From: Bacteroidota bacterium
Lineage (GTDB): Bacteria; Bacteroidota; Bacteroidia; B-17B0; Aurantibacillaceae
Reading direction: 5' to 3'
Length of the DNA: 64,000 nt
Assembly: GCA_018267655.1 (NCBI GenBank)
Contig: JAFDYB010000086.1
Location: 124,001 to 188,000, forward strand
Part shown: positions 43,658 to 51,053 of the stretch, in pieces
Numbering within the stretch: position 1 is the first letter of the stretch
How the letters are laid out: every line of letters begins with the position of its first letter
Position numbers and translations under genes: made by a program
The notes under the pieces: generated by a model
The model's input: only the letters and a program-made list of their open reading frames with translations
The model's database searches: none
What the model was told of the DNA's origin: nothing

Positions 43658-45175
43658 ATGAAATATGAATTAGAAGTATTTGATAGAATAATAAGCGGTG
43701 ACCTTTCGCCATTTGCCGATGGCATTTGCGAACGTACCAAGTACAACAATGCCCTTAAGCAAAAGCATGAGTTGTGTTACAATTATGTAATAGCAACATT
43801 CAAAACATCAAAACAAAAGGTTGAATTAATAGACAAAAAGATTGTAAGCACACTGCATCCCTTTGTCAATAGTGAAATCACACCACAACAAAATCTGTTT
43901 CAGGTTGCAGATATTGAAAATATTGCACCGAACGCTTTTAAAGAATTAAAATTAAACCGGGATAAAATAGTACACATCTCATATTCCAGGCAGCCACACA
44001 AAACAATTGTTTACTTTAAAGCAATTCGCGATTGCAATGATATTCCATGCAATGAAGCAAAGTACTACTATTACAACGATTTACTCCGAGAAGCCACAGA
44101 AATAATAAAGACCAACATTAAGCAAAATGTTTTTAAATCCGATTCGGCACACACTATTGAAGAATATATTTATAAAAACCAGTCCGCTTTATTCAGCTTG
44201 AGTTACCGCTTAATGAAACTCATTTGTCCCAAGAATAAGAAAGATATATACAATACAAAAATCGAATTTACAGACATAGATATTCTGTGCCTCACATACA
44301 TCTATTTAGAAGAACTACTTCGTTTCATTGAAAAAAACTACTTCAAATATATCGATGTCAATATTCAGGTTCCATATCGTTCTGAACTCATCAATGCCTA
44401 CGACATCCCCGAAAAGTTAGAAACAGTTAAACCGGCACTTCTGAGCTCAAATATCAGTAAAGAATTATTAAAGATTATTTTCGTGCCATTTCTAAAACTG
44501 AGTGCCTTTGGTATTGAAGAAAAAATCACCTATCAGCAATTATCCTATTTAAACATTTACATTTCTTCCTTTTACGATTTTATTTCCGTTCATACACCTG
44601 AAAGCATTACGGATGAAAATATTTTACAATTGGTAAAAGAATTAAATTACAATCCGGTTGAAATGTTCACTTTTATAATTGACCGTATTATTTCAAAAGC
44701 AGAGCCGCATGAATCTTTAACCGATAAAATCGACTTTTACTACCAATGTCTTAAAATCGTTAACCAAATCAATTGCAAAACACCTCAATCCTATAACAGT
44801 AATTTACCATCTTTAAAGCATCAAATTATAGGATGGCTCGAAGAAGAAATAAATTACCTCACTAAAAAATTACAATTACAGTCGCAAAAGCAACCCAACC
44901 TCTTTTCACAGCAAGATAAAATCAAATTGCACTCAGGTTTATCCGTAGCGCAATTGGCTTACTTCTTCAAATTACAGGTAGATGCTGGTATTATAACTCA
45001 CAAAAACCAACGTGATATATTTCGCCATATTGCAGATAATTACCAAACCTCTAAAGTACATGACATCTCTGCTGAAAGTGTGGGTAGTAAGTATTATAAC
45101 ATTGAATCCAGTACAATAAATCAATTAAAAGATTCAATAATAATTATACTAAATTTGATAAACAAAAAGCCGTGA
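43658..45175 (+). CDS. Element protein with an RteC-like C-terminus
   Basis: A 505-residue soluble protein, largely helical. I recognise no domain in 1-about 400. The last 85 residues (KIKLHSGLSVAQLAYFFKL, DIFRHIADNYQTSKVHDISA, SVGSKYYNIESSTINQL) resemble the C-terminal part of RteC, the regulator of excision in Bacteroides conjugative transposons, in motif spacing (KIKL start, a helix pair, a second helix-rich block). This supports a role in element control, but the match is judged by eye and may instead reflect a common helical domain of mobile-element proteins. Confidence 0.6.
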   Translation: MKYELEVFDRIISGDLSPFADGICERTKYNNALKQKHELCYNYVIATFKTSKQKVELIDKKIVSTLHPFVNSEITPQQNLFQVADIENIAPNAFKELKLNRDKIVHISYSRQPHKTIVYFKAIRDCNDIPCNEAKYYYYNDLLREATEIIKTNIKQNVFKSDSAHTIEEYIYKNQSALFSLSYRLMKLICPKNKKDIYNTKIEFTDIDILCLTYIYLEELLRFIEKNYFKYIDVNIQVPYRSELINAYDIPEKLETVKPALLSSNISKELLKIIFVPFLKLSAFGIEEKITYQQLSYLNIYISSFYDFISVHTPESITDENILQLVKELNYNPVEMFTFIIDRIISKAEPHESLTDKIDFYYQCLKIVNQINCKTPQSYNSNLPSLKHQIIGWLEEEINYLTKKLQLQSQKQPNLFSQQDKIKLHSGLSVAQLAYFFKLQVDAGIITHKNQRDIFRHIADNYQTSKVHDISAESVGSKYYNIESSTINQLKDSIIIILNLINKKP

Positions 45176-45179
45176 AAAT

Positions 45180-46679
45180 ATGACTAGAGATGAAATTTTA
45201 AAAATTGTAAAAGAGGCTGCTAAACTTAAGGAAACTGCGAATCTAAGAAGCGAAAACTTTAAATATTATCCCGAAGCAGAAAAATTATATTTATCAGCAT
45301 ACACATCATTCAAATTGCTTAAAAATATAAATGAGGTAGAGATGGATTTATTCCCTTCTATTTATTTATATGAGAGCTTAGATTGTAAATTTTCATATAA
45401 TCTAAAACTGCTTAATTTCGATGTGTGCGTAACAATAAGTCAGGAGCAACTTGAATTAATTAATTCAATACTAAGAAAATATCCCAATATAGATGATTAC
45501 AATGAAAGCATAAAGTCACTATTTATGTATCTAATTAACAATAAAGTTACCGCTGAAATTAAATCTCATTTTCCAATCGGTAGATATTATTTTGAAAAGG
45601 ATGACTTTAAGAAAGCTCTTTACTATTTTAGACGATCAAGCGAAATATTGAAAAAATATGAGACTTCCCACTTGAATGAGGCGTATTTGAAAAACTACTA
45701 TTTAAATTCTTTTATACTTAAGGTTAATATTTCACAATGTCAGATTGGTATTTTGAAAGATGAAAAAGAACATAAAGAATTTATGGAACGTCAAATAATA
45801 AAAGAACTTCTTAGTAGCTACAATCTTGCATTAGAAGTTACTAAAATTTCGGATGATCCAATTTATAGCAATGGTTTGAAAACGATTCAATCAAACATTA
45901 ACAAAATTTTATCTAAGGCATTAAATAGTTGGCAAAAATTATTTGATTATACTAAATCAAGTTTTTTACTAGACTTAATGCGATCTATTGATCCTAATCG
46001 AGCAAATGAAGTAGTAATCTCTAATGCAAATAAAAAGGACTATTTTTTATTTTATACGCATGGATTTAATACTAGAGGTGAATGGAAAGATTGGTTAACT
46101 GAAGTAATTACCTATGAACAGAGAAATACAAATGTGAATTTTATATTACTACCTTGGGACTATGGTAAATTCAAAGTGAAATTTTTAATTAAATCCGCAA
46201 GACAAAAAGCAAAAGAAAAATTTATTGCAAGGTATAATGAAATACTTGATACCTATGGAGATTGTGAGAGAAAGTGTTTAATAGCTCATAGTTTTGGAAC
46301 TTATATTACAGGCACTGCTCTTCAAGAAAATGCCAACTTTATATGCAACAAAGTAATATTTGCAGGAACGATTTTAGATAAGAACTATAATTGGAATAAA
46401 TTAAAAATAAACGGTCAGGTTGACTCAGTTCATATTGAAATTTGTAAAAACGATGGGGCATTATTACTTGCTAAACTTATGAGAACAATTTTGAAACGTA
46501 AATGGATTGGTTTTGCAGGTCGGGAAGGATTCAATGGAAATTATTATTTCATGACATTTAACGAAACTAACAAAGGGCATAGCGGAATGTTAAACAAGGA
46601 CAACATGAGAACCAAAAGGTGTTCCTCAGCTTGTGCAAAGCAAAAAGATGCGCCAAACCAATATAGCATTTGCTTTTAG
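45180..46679 (+). CDS. Alpha/beta hydrolase with a helical N-terminal region
   Basis: A 499-residue protein. Residues 1-about 280 are helical and TPR-like (YPEAEKLYLSAYTSFKLLKN, PIGRYYFEKDDFKKALYYFR). From about 285 there is an alpha/beta hydrolase: DYFLFYTHGFNTRGEWKDWL (oxyanion region), the nucleophile in KCLIAHSFGTYITG (S about 370, AHSFG instead of GxSxG) and a likely catalytic histidine in NKGHSGMLN (about 466). The last 25 residues after that (rich in Cys, Lys, Gln) look unlike the rest and run into the structured non-coding block; the gene may be cut off there. Substrate unknown. Confidence 0.75.
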   Translation: MTRDEILKIVKEAAKLKETANLRSENFKYYPEAEKLYLSAYTSFKLLKNINEVEMDLFPSIYLYESLDCKFSYNLKLLNFDVCVTISQEQLELINSILRKYPNIDDYNESIKSLFMYLINNKVTAEIKSHFPIGRYYFEKDDFKKALYYFRRSSEILKKYETSHLNEAYLKNYYLNSFILKVNISQCQIGILKDEKEHKEFMERQIIKELLSSYNLALEVTKISDDPIYSNGLKTIQSNINKILSKALNSWQKLFDYTKSSFLLDLMRSIDPNRANEVVISNANKKDYFLFYTHGFNTRGEWKDWLTEVITYEQRNTNVNFILLPWDYGKFKVKFLIKSARQKAKEKFIARYNEILDTYGDCERKCLIAHSFGTYITGTALQENANFICNKVIFAGTILDKNYNWNKLKINGQVDSVHIEICKNDGALLLAKLMRTILKRKWIGFAGREGFNGNYYFMTFNETNKGHSGMLNKDNMRTKRCSSACAKQKDAPNQYSICF

Positions 46680-47251
46680 TGTCTATTTTTTTTAAGGTTT
46701 TAAGCAAAAGCTACATTGTCCGTTTCCGTTGCTCATTCTATTCCGCTACTCAACGGGTTAAAAGTATTGTCACACTTTTTGCTGTTTGCACGAGCTTCGT
46801 CACGGCAGCCTCCTTCATTAAATTTAGCCACTTCATTCATTACACTTCACTATCTGCCCGTTGCACTGGGCAGCGTTACGTTTCATTCATTTCAGTCGCT
46901 AAATTTAATGCCGGCTGCCCATAATTTTGCTCGCCTGCTGGTCGCCTTGGGCTGCGGGGCTGTCACAGTTTTTGTAAGAAAAACAAAAACTCCGCCAGCC
47001 CCTTGTGTTTACAACATAGGTCGCCCCCGCATTCGTACCTCATGCTCCCGGTCTCCCACCCAAGGCTCCACTCGCAGGACGGCTCGCTAAAGCTGCACAG
47101 TGTCCGCAAACCGTTTCATTTCGTTCAGCGCGCTTTAAAGAGCGCATCTCACTTCATTTCACTATTTGCAGCCACTCTCCCTCCGCACAGCCGCAGGCGC
47201 TATAACCTCCAACACACAGTGAAAATTCGTAAATTGCACCAATATAATTTT
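46680..47251. other. Structured non-coding block, higher GC than its surroundings
   Basis: About 570 bases with no credible gene; the open frames in it read as low-complexity Cys/Ser/Arg and are in opposite phase to structure. It contains a nested 116-base hairpin (46,804-46,919: GGCAGCC/GGCTGCC, then a 13-bp perfect arm CATTAAATTTAGC/GCTAAATTTAATG, then CTGCCC/GGGCAG) and a second one (46,956-47,002: GGGGCTG/CAGCCCC enclosing GTTTTTGT/ACAAAAAC), itself between CCTTGGG and CCCAAGG at 46,945 and 47,059. Role unknown: an RNA, a recombination site, or a decayed repeat. Confidence 0.6.
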
Positions 47252-47926
47252 ATGAAAGTAGAAGACAAGATATTTTATCACACAGCAGTTGATGATGATG
47301 CGATTAAATACATCGAAAATACAAAGCCATTAGAATTTATGAATGGTAAACCAAATAGACGTACAAAAACTAATGTACATGAATTCAAACCTATTGCAAA
47401 TTTAGCAAGTCAAGGCAAACAATTAACGTGGTTAAAATATCTTGACTACTTAATCGAGCAATATAATATTCATGGCACTCCTCCTGATAATTGGATAGAC
47501 TTACTTAAAAGTATGACATATACATGCTACAATTTAAATAGCAGGTATTGGGAAACATTATTCGAAAACATTAGAGCTGAACATTATCCCGATTTACCAT
47601 CACGTCTTAGCTGTTTGTATTTAGCAGACGAAAAAAATATTGAAAGGTGGCACAAAAAAGCTTTGACTGATTTATCATTAGGGTCACTTCCAATTTATGA
47701 ACTTAAAGTTAACGGTGAAATTCATTATGCTGACGGGGAATGGTTAGAAGTTGATGTTGTAACAGAACAAGAATACCTACAACACGGTCACAAATATTGG
47801 AAAGGCAAGTTTTTTGAAAACAATCCCGAAAACATTCAGGAAATATTATTTTGTGGGGTTGCAGAAATTGTACATAAGCACCCTTCTTGGGATTCATTAG
47901 ATGCCAAATTAAAAAAAACGAAGTGA
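47252..47926 (+). CDS. DUF2441-like protein
   Basis: A 224-residue protein with ATG at 47,252; the upstream part of the same open frame lies in the non-coding block and is rejected. Seen: WLKYLDYLIEQYN, RYWETLFENIRAEHYPDLPS with RLSCLYLADEKNIERWHKK (about 115-145), then LPIYELKVNGEIHYADGEWL (about 155-175). The pattern PSRLSCLY...W matches DUF2441 as I remember it, a family linked by fold to ADP-ribosyltransferases, but this is by memory only. Start of a three-gene stretch of small element genes. Confidence 0.6.
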   Translation: MKVEDKIFYHTAVDDDAIKYIENTKPLEFMNGKPNRRTKTNVHEFKPIANLASQGKQLTWLKYLDYLIEQYNIHGTPPDNWIDLLKSMTYTCYNLNSRYWETLFENIRAEHYPDLPSRLSCLYLADEKNIERWHKKALTDLSLGSLPIYELKVNGEIHYADGEWLEVDVVTEQEYLQHGHKYWKGKFFENNPENIQEILFCGVAEIVHKHPSWDSLDAKLKKTK

Positions 47927-47965
47927 AAATTTCCGTTGGTACCGATCAAATTTCAATTTTAACTA

Positions 47966-48616
47966 ATGTACACTAAATCTGACTTTTTAAGCGCCAACGA
48001 ATTAAAGCAGGTATTTTCTGTTACAGGATATTTTTATTCTACAGGCAAAGTAAAGTGTAGAAAGCACCTTAACATAAAATTGAAAACATCTAAGAAAAAA
48101 AAGCCTGACTTAATGGTTGTCATGATGAATCCAGGTTCATCAAAACCTTTGAATGACACTCCCGCATCATACAATAAGGAAACACCTGCAAAGCCTGATC
48201 CAACACAATATAAAATAATGAGATTCATGTTGCAATCCAATTACGAATATGCACGAGTTCTCAATCTTTCTGATTTAATTCAAGCAACAAGCAGTAAATT
48301 TTACAAGTCAATTTCCAAAAAATCAAAAGATAACAATCATTCTATCTTTCACCCAACTAGAACAAAAGAGTTAAAAGACCTTTTTGAAAAAAACATACCA
48401 ACCCTTATAGCATGGGGCGTCAACGATGATTTGCAGCCTTTAATAGATCTCTCTTATAAATACATTACCACCAATTCAAATTTCTTCTTTGGTTACAAAA
48501 AGGAAGGCGCACTTGATAGATATTTACATCCTCAAACGCGTGATAGTGGAGTATATGCTCGTTGGCTTAATGAAGTTTTAGCATCCTACCAAATTAAAAA
48601 AAGTCAGCAAAGTTAG
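47966..48616 (+). CDS. DUF1643-like protein
   Basis: A 216-residue protein with the marks of DUF1643: DLMVVMMNPGSSKPLND (the family MLNPS motif), the DPTQYKIMRFMLQSNYEYAR stretch, VLNLSDLIQATSSKF, and LIAWGVNDDLQPLID. No known activity; the family is frequent on mobile DNA. The start at 47,966 is the first good ATG. A GTTAGGC stretch and a long hairpin begin at its stop codon. Confidence 0.6.
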   Translation: MYTKSDFLSANELKQVFSVTGYFYSTGKVKCRKHLNIKLKTSKKKKPDLMVVMMNPGSSKPLNDTPASYNKETPAKPDPTQYKIMRFMLQSNYEYARVLNLSDLIQATSSKFYKSISKKSKDNNHSIFHPTRTKELKDLFEKNIPTLIAWGVNDDLQPLIDLSYKYITTNSNFFFGYKKEGALDRYLHPQTRDSGVYARWLNEVLASYQIKKSQQS

Positions 48617-48742
48617 GCGGGCGCACAAGCCCATCCTTCAAGCATATCAAGGTCAAGCCCTCCGGGTTTTGCTAAAAAAATCTCCACCTTTCAAGTAGTA
48701 TTTTTTTAGTCAAAAACCTTGACAAGCTTGGCATGCCCGCCT
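48615..48742. repeat. Long bulged hairpin B, 128 bases
   Basis: Arms pair in order: AGGCGGGC (48,615-48,622) with GCCCGCCT (48,735-48,742); AAGC with GCTT; TCAAGGT (48,646-48,652) with ACCTTGA (48,717-48,723); GGTTTTG with CAAAAACC (one bulge); and CTAAAAAAAT (48,672-48,681) with ATTTTTTTAG (48,700-48,709), leaving an 18-base loop. The pairing is too long and ordered for chance. It lies between the DUF1643 and DUF6943 genes and could be an RNA, a double terminator or a DNA recognition site. Confidence 0.7.
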
Positions 48743-48839
48743 TTTAATTCGGCTTTCTTTTTTATTTTTTTAGGTTTTTGTTTTTTCTTTTAAAAATATA
48801 TGGCAAGCGCAGCGCAGCATAATTTTTAATGCTCAAGCT

Positions 48840-49262
48840 ATGCTCAAATCAAAAATCAAAACACACAAACTAGGCACTCAGTATGCCCAACCTCATTTTT
48901 TCATTCTAAACAAAGGTCGTAATGCAGGTAAACCATGTACAGAATGTTATACCAACTCATTCGTGTTTCTTGCGGATGATGATGATGAAAGATGGCATTT
49001 TTATTATCTCTGCCAAGCTTTGTGGCAAGGTAAATTTTTCCATTCGCTATTAATTGGCTCAGTAATTGCGTTTATACGCATTGATGAATTCACAATGGCA
49101 CTACACCATGCAAATATTACAATCTCTCAAAATAAGGCAGATTATAGCGAATTCATAGGGTATTTTAAACAGTTGGATGAACACCAAGCCAACCTCGCCA
49201 AACAAATCAAATTAATTCACCAGGTTAGGCAATCAATGGTATATAAAATGCTCCATAAATAA
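48840..49262 (+). CDS. DUF6943-like small protein
   Basis: A 140-residue protein. The N-terminal region has QPHFFILNKGRNAGKPCTEC (about 17-36), with a CxxC pair (CTEC) and a following YTNSFVFLADDDDERWHFYY, then a helical C-terminus with KQLDEHQANLAKQIKLIHQV. Similar small proteins of mobile elements in Bacteroidota are listed as DUF6943; the assignment is from memory. Long hairpins stand on both sides (48,615-48,742 and 49,277-49,444). Confidence 0.6.
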   Translation: MLKSKIKTHKLGTQYAQPHFFILNKGRNAGKPCTECYTNSFVFLADDDDERWHFYYLCQALWQGKFFHSLLIGSVIAFIRIDEFTMALHHANITISQNKADYSEFIGYFKQLDEHQANLAKQIKLIHQVRQSMVYKMLHK

Positions 49263-49276
49263 TGGCAGCTTTTGCC

Positions 49277-49444
49277 TAATTAAATTTTATATGCAAAGGT
49301 AGCAGGTGGGCTGACCCACTTGCCGACACTAATAAAAACAAAAGACTACGGCATAAACACAGGCAGACGCACGAGCTTTCATTTATTCCGTTTCCTTTTG
49401 TTTTTATTAATCCACCTGCTTAAGGTCGCATATAAATTTAATTA
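49277..49444. repeat. Long nested hairpin C, 168 bases
   Basis: Arms pair in order: TAATTAAATTT (49,277-49,287) with AAATTTAATTA (49,434-49,444); ATATGC (49,289-49,294) with GCATAT (49,428-49,433); GCAGGTGG (49,302-49,309) with CCACCTGC (49,412-49,419); a 15-bp perfect arm TAATAAAAACAAAAG (49,330-49,344) with CTTTTGTTTTTATTA (49,395-49,409); and ACGG-c-ATAAA with TTTAT-t-CCGT inside. A local GTGGG/CCCAC hairpin offers an alternative fold. It fills almost the whole gap from the DUF6943 stop to the next ATG. Confidence 0.8.
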
Positions 49445-49446
49445 TT

Positions 49447-49680
49447 ATGCAAAAACATCCACGTATTAAATCCGGCACTAAATCACTCAATTGTCCATTT
49501 GGCAATCAAGTTTTGCTTCAACACATGCCGCTTTCACCTTATGCTTTTAATAGGTATTTGCGCAAGTCATCTTTTCGTCATTCACCTACACCAAGCATCA
49601 AAGTTTATCAGTTGCCCTGCAGCTGCTATGTTTGGGTTTATGCTTCAGGCATCCGTCAGCTTTCAGCATTGCCATTCTAA
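49447..49680 (+). CDS. Small ORF of uncertain status
   Basis: A 77-codon frame with ATG three bases after hairpin C. It begins basic (MQKHPRIKSGTKSLNCPFG) and later turns into a Tyr/Ser/Cys-rich sequence with no recognisable domain. No ribosome site is visible because the hairpin occupies the upstream bases. It may be a gene under hairpin control, a remnant, or not coding. Confidence 0.25.
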   Translation: MQKHPRIKSGTKSLNCPFGNQVLLQHMPLSPYAFNRYLRKSSFRHSPTPSIKVYQLPCSCYVWVYASGIRQLSALPF

Positions 49681-49690
49681 GGTTTTGCTA

Positions 49691-49723
49691 ATAAAAAAGG
49701 GCCGCCCTTCGGGGCGACCCTTT
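49691..49723 (-). terminator. Terminator of the six-gene minus-strand operon
   Basis: An 11-bp stem with one mismatch (49,696-49,707 with 49,712-49,723, core CGCCC/GGGCG) and a TTCG loop, followed on the minus strand by TTTTTTATT. It lies 24 bases past the last gene. Confidence 0.85.
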
Positions 49724-49746
49724 CACTGTTTTTTTCGTTCTTTGAA

Positions 49747-49941
49747 TTACTTTTTCTTCTTAAACCGACTGACCAACCATTTAAGCAACACAGACACACT
49801 GAAACTAACCACAGCCCCTAATGCCGCTAGGACAACTGTTTTTATGACATCGGATGAACCTATATTCACCGCTACGGTTAAGACCGTTCCTGAAACAGTG
49901 CCTAGGATAGTTCCACTTTCTATGTGATAATGATTAGACAT
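49747..49941 (-). CDS. Small membrane protein, last gene of the six-gene operon
   Basis: A 64-residue protein with a long hydrophobic part: GTILGTVSGTVLTVAVNIG (weak helix) and VIKTVVLAALGAVVSFSVSV (clear helix), ending in a basic tail SRFKKKK. The shape, a short two-helix protein with a Lys-rich end, recalls phage holins, but so do many small membrane proteins. ATG follows the stop of the gene before by two bases. Function unknown. Confidence 0.65.
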   Translation of the reverse strand: MSNHYHIESGTILGTVSGTVLTVAVNIGSSDVIKTVVLAALGAVVSFSVSVLLKWLVSRFKKKK

Positions 49942-49943
49942 GT

Positions 49944-50198
49944 TTATTCAGTTCTTCCGGAATCCGCTTTAGTTAATTTCGAGTGCGATTTAATTTCAAG
50001 CTTTGGAGCTTGTCCGTTTTCACTTGGCTCAATGCGCACTTCAATTAGTTCTTCACTAATCTCAGCGCTTTTTCCTGCATCTGCTTTTGTAAGTTTTGAA
50101 CCCGCTGCAATAGCATCAATCAATTCTCCCTTGTCCTTGTTGAAGGTTTTCACTTTGATATCAAAATCAATGGTAGTGATACGTTCTTTTGTTTCCAT
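49944..50198 (-). CDS. Small protein with HU-like and C-terminal KLTKAD(A/S)G motifs (paralogue 3)
   Basis: An 84-residue protein starting METKERITTIDFDIKVKTFN. ATG 50,198 is used because it lines up with its paralogue upstream; the longer form from 50,234 overlaps that gene. Residues 20-42 (NKDKGELIDAIAAGSKLTK, then ADAG) match the first two helices of HU DNA-bending proteins, but the rest of HU is absent. A beta-like part follows (LIEVRIEPSENGQAPKLEIK) and a second KLTKADSG at 74-81 ends the chain. DNA identity with the upstream copy shows recent tandem duplication. Function unknown. Confidence 0.7.
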   Translation of the reverse strand: METKERITTIDFDIKVKTFNKDKGELIDAIAAGSKLTKADAGKSAEISEELIEVRIEPSENGQAPKLEIKSHSKLTKADSGRTE

Positions 50199-50202
50199 TT
50201 CA

Positions 50203-50505
50203 CTATTCGTTATTTGATTCAACTTTTCCCGCATCCGCTTTAGTTAGTTTCGCATTACTGCGAATTTCTATACGCGGACAGCCACAAGTTTCAATTGGAC
50301 CAAGGCAAGGGTCAACCTTAATGCTCACCCAATCCTCAATTGTTCGAACATTACTGTTCTCAATTTCGGCTTGTCGGCCGGCATCTGCCTTGCTTAACTT
50401 AGCACTCGCTGCAATTGCATCAATCAGCTCAGCTTTATCCTTGTTAAAGGTTTTTACTTTGATATCGAACTCAAAGCTCGAAGTTCTTGTTTCACTTTTT
50501 TCCAT
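50203..50505 (-). CDS. Small protein with HU-like and C-terminal KLTKADAG motifs (paralogue 2)
   Basis: A 100-residue protein. Strand FEFDIKVKTF (11-20) leads to NKDKAELIDAIAASAKLSK (21-39) and ADAGR, which looks like helices 1-2 of HU (compare NKxELIDAIA...KADAGRAL of HU proteins). Then SVSI-like strands with three cysteines (C67, C74, C76 in DPCLGPIETCGCP) and a second motif KLTKADAG at 86-93. No DNA-binding arm, no signal peptide. It is tandem with paralogue 3 (four bases apart). Confidence 0.7.
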   Translation of the reverse strand: MEKSETRTSSFEFDIKVKTFNKDKAELIDAIAASAKLSKADAGRQAEIENSNVRTIEDWVSIKVDPCLGPIETCGCPRIEIRSNAKLTKADAGKVESNNE

Positions 50506-50523
50506 TTTTCGCTGTCTAAAAGA

Positions 50524-50763
50524 TTAACATTTACCTTCAATGCCTGCATCAGCCTTAGTCAATTTTGCACCTTCAACAGTTTGAATGTGCATATTGAAAT
50601 CAAGAATGTCGGCAGTTTCGGTTTGCTCTTCGCTAACCTCCACGCTAATCATTCGTGTTAACTTGCCTAATTCAGCAGGTGCTTTGTATTTTGGCACTTT
50701 CGTAGCCTTCACGCGAACGAATAAATCGCTTTTTACTTCGTTCTTTCCACAAGCATTTTCCAA
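50524..50763 (-). CDS. Small protein with C-terminal KLTKADAG motif (paralogue 1)
   Basis: A 79-residue reading from TTG 50,763; the same frame stays open upstream (VIIKIRIT before LENACGKN reads as a strand), so the real start may be earlier, through a rare start codon or by -1 frameshift from the gene before it at a run of nine As. Strands SDLFVRVKATK and MISVEVSEE and DILDFNMHIQ are visible, and KLTKADAG lies at 67-74, as in the two paralogues. It lacks the internal HU-like segment. Function unknown. Confidence 0.6.
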   Translation of the reverse strand: MENACGKNEVKSDLFVRVKATKVPKYKAPAELGKLTRMISVEVSEEQTETADILDFNMHIQTVEGAKLTKADAGIEGKC

Positions 50764-50783
50764 TGTGATTCTAATTTTAATGA

Positions 50784-51041
50784 TTACTGATCTTTTTTTT
50801 TCGTCCCACAGTCTTCCACTGCGGCCTGACTTACCGCTGTTGCGACCGCACCTGCAGTAATGAGATAACCTCCTGCGGTGATGATAGCTGCAGGCAAGGC
50901 TATTGGTGCTGCCACCAATACGCCACCTGCTGCAGCCAATATCAAACCAACAGTACGCAGTTTTTTAAAGAACTTCGGTGTTGGTTCTGCACATCTTTCC
51001 AGGAAATTCATCTCATCCGGATTTTTCTTTTCTCTGTTCAT
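50784..51041 (-). CDS. Small two-helix membrane protein
   Basis: An 85-residue protein. A charged start (MNREKKNPDEMNFLERCAEP) is followed by a Gly/Ala-rich hydrophobic hairpin (VGLILAAAGGVLVAAPIALP and AAIITAGGYLITAGAVATAV, about 31-70), ending EDCGTKKKDQ. A strong ribosome site GGAGG (51,049-51,053) lies right after the stop of the upstream gene, rare in this phylum. A9 in its last codons could allow -1 slippage into paralogue 1. Function unknown. Confidence 0.7.
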   Translation of the reverse strand: MNREKKNPDEMNFLERCAEPTPKFFKKLRTVGLILAAAGGVLVAAPIALPAAIITAGGYLITAGAVATAVSQAAVEDCGTKKKDQ

Positions 51042-51053
51042 AATGCTACCTCC

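Noticed and set aside
46670-47250. Open frames of 84-124 codons in the structured block
   Set aside because: Their translations are low-complexity Ser/Cys/Arg with no domain, they overlap in several frames, and the DNA is explained better by hairpins.
48613-48742. Integron attC site (GTTAGGC at the left edge of hairpin B)
   Set aside because: GTTAGGC fits the GTTRRRY core, but it is at the end where RYYYAAC is needed, and no RYYYAAC core closes the other side. No integron integrase was seen.
49277-49444. Retron msr-msd for hairpin C
   Set aside because: There is no reverse transcriptase gene anywhere in the window.
49499-49927. 142-codon plus-strand ORF
   Set aside because: It passes through a terminator and lies opposite the last minus-strand gene, which is a better reading.
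49944-50505. True HU DNA-bending proteins
   Set aside because: Only the first two helices match; the beta-arm and the GxGxF core of HU are missing, and the flanking strands are unrelated.
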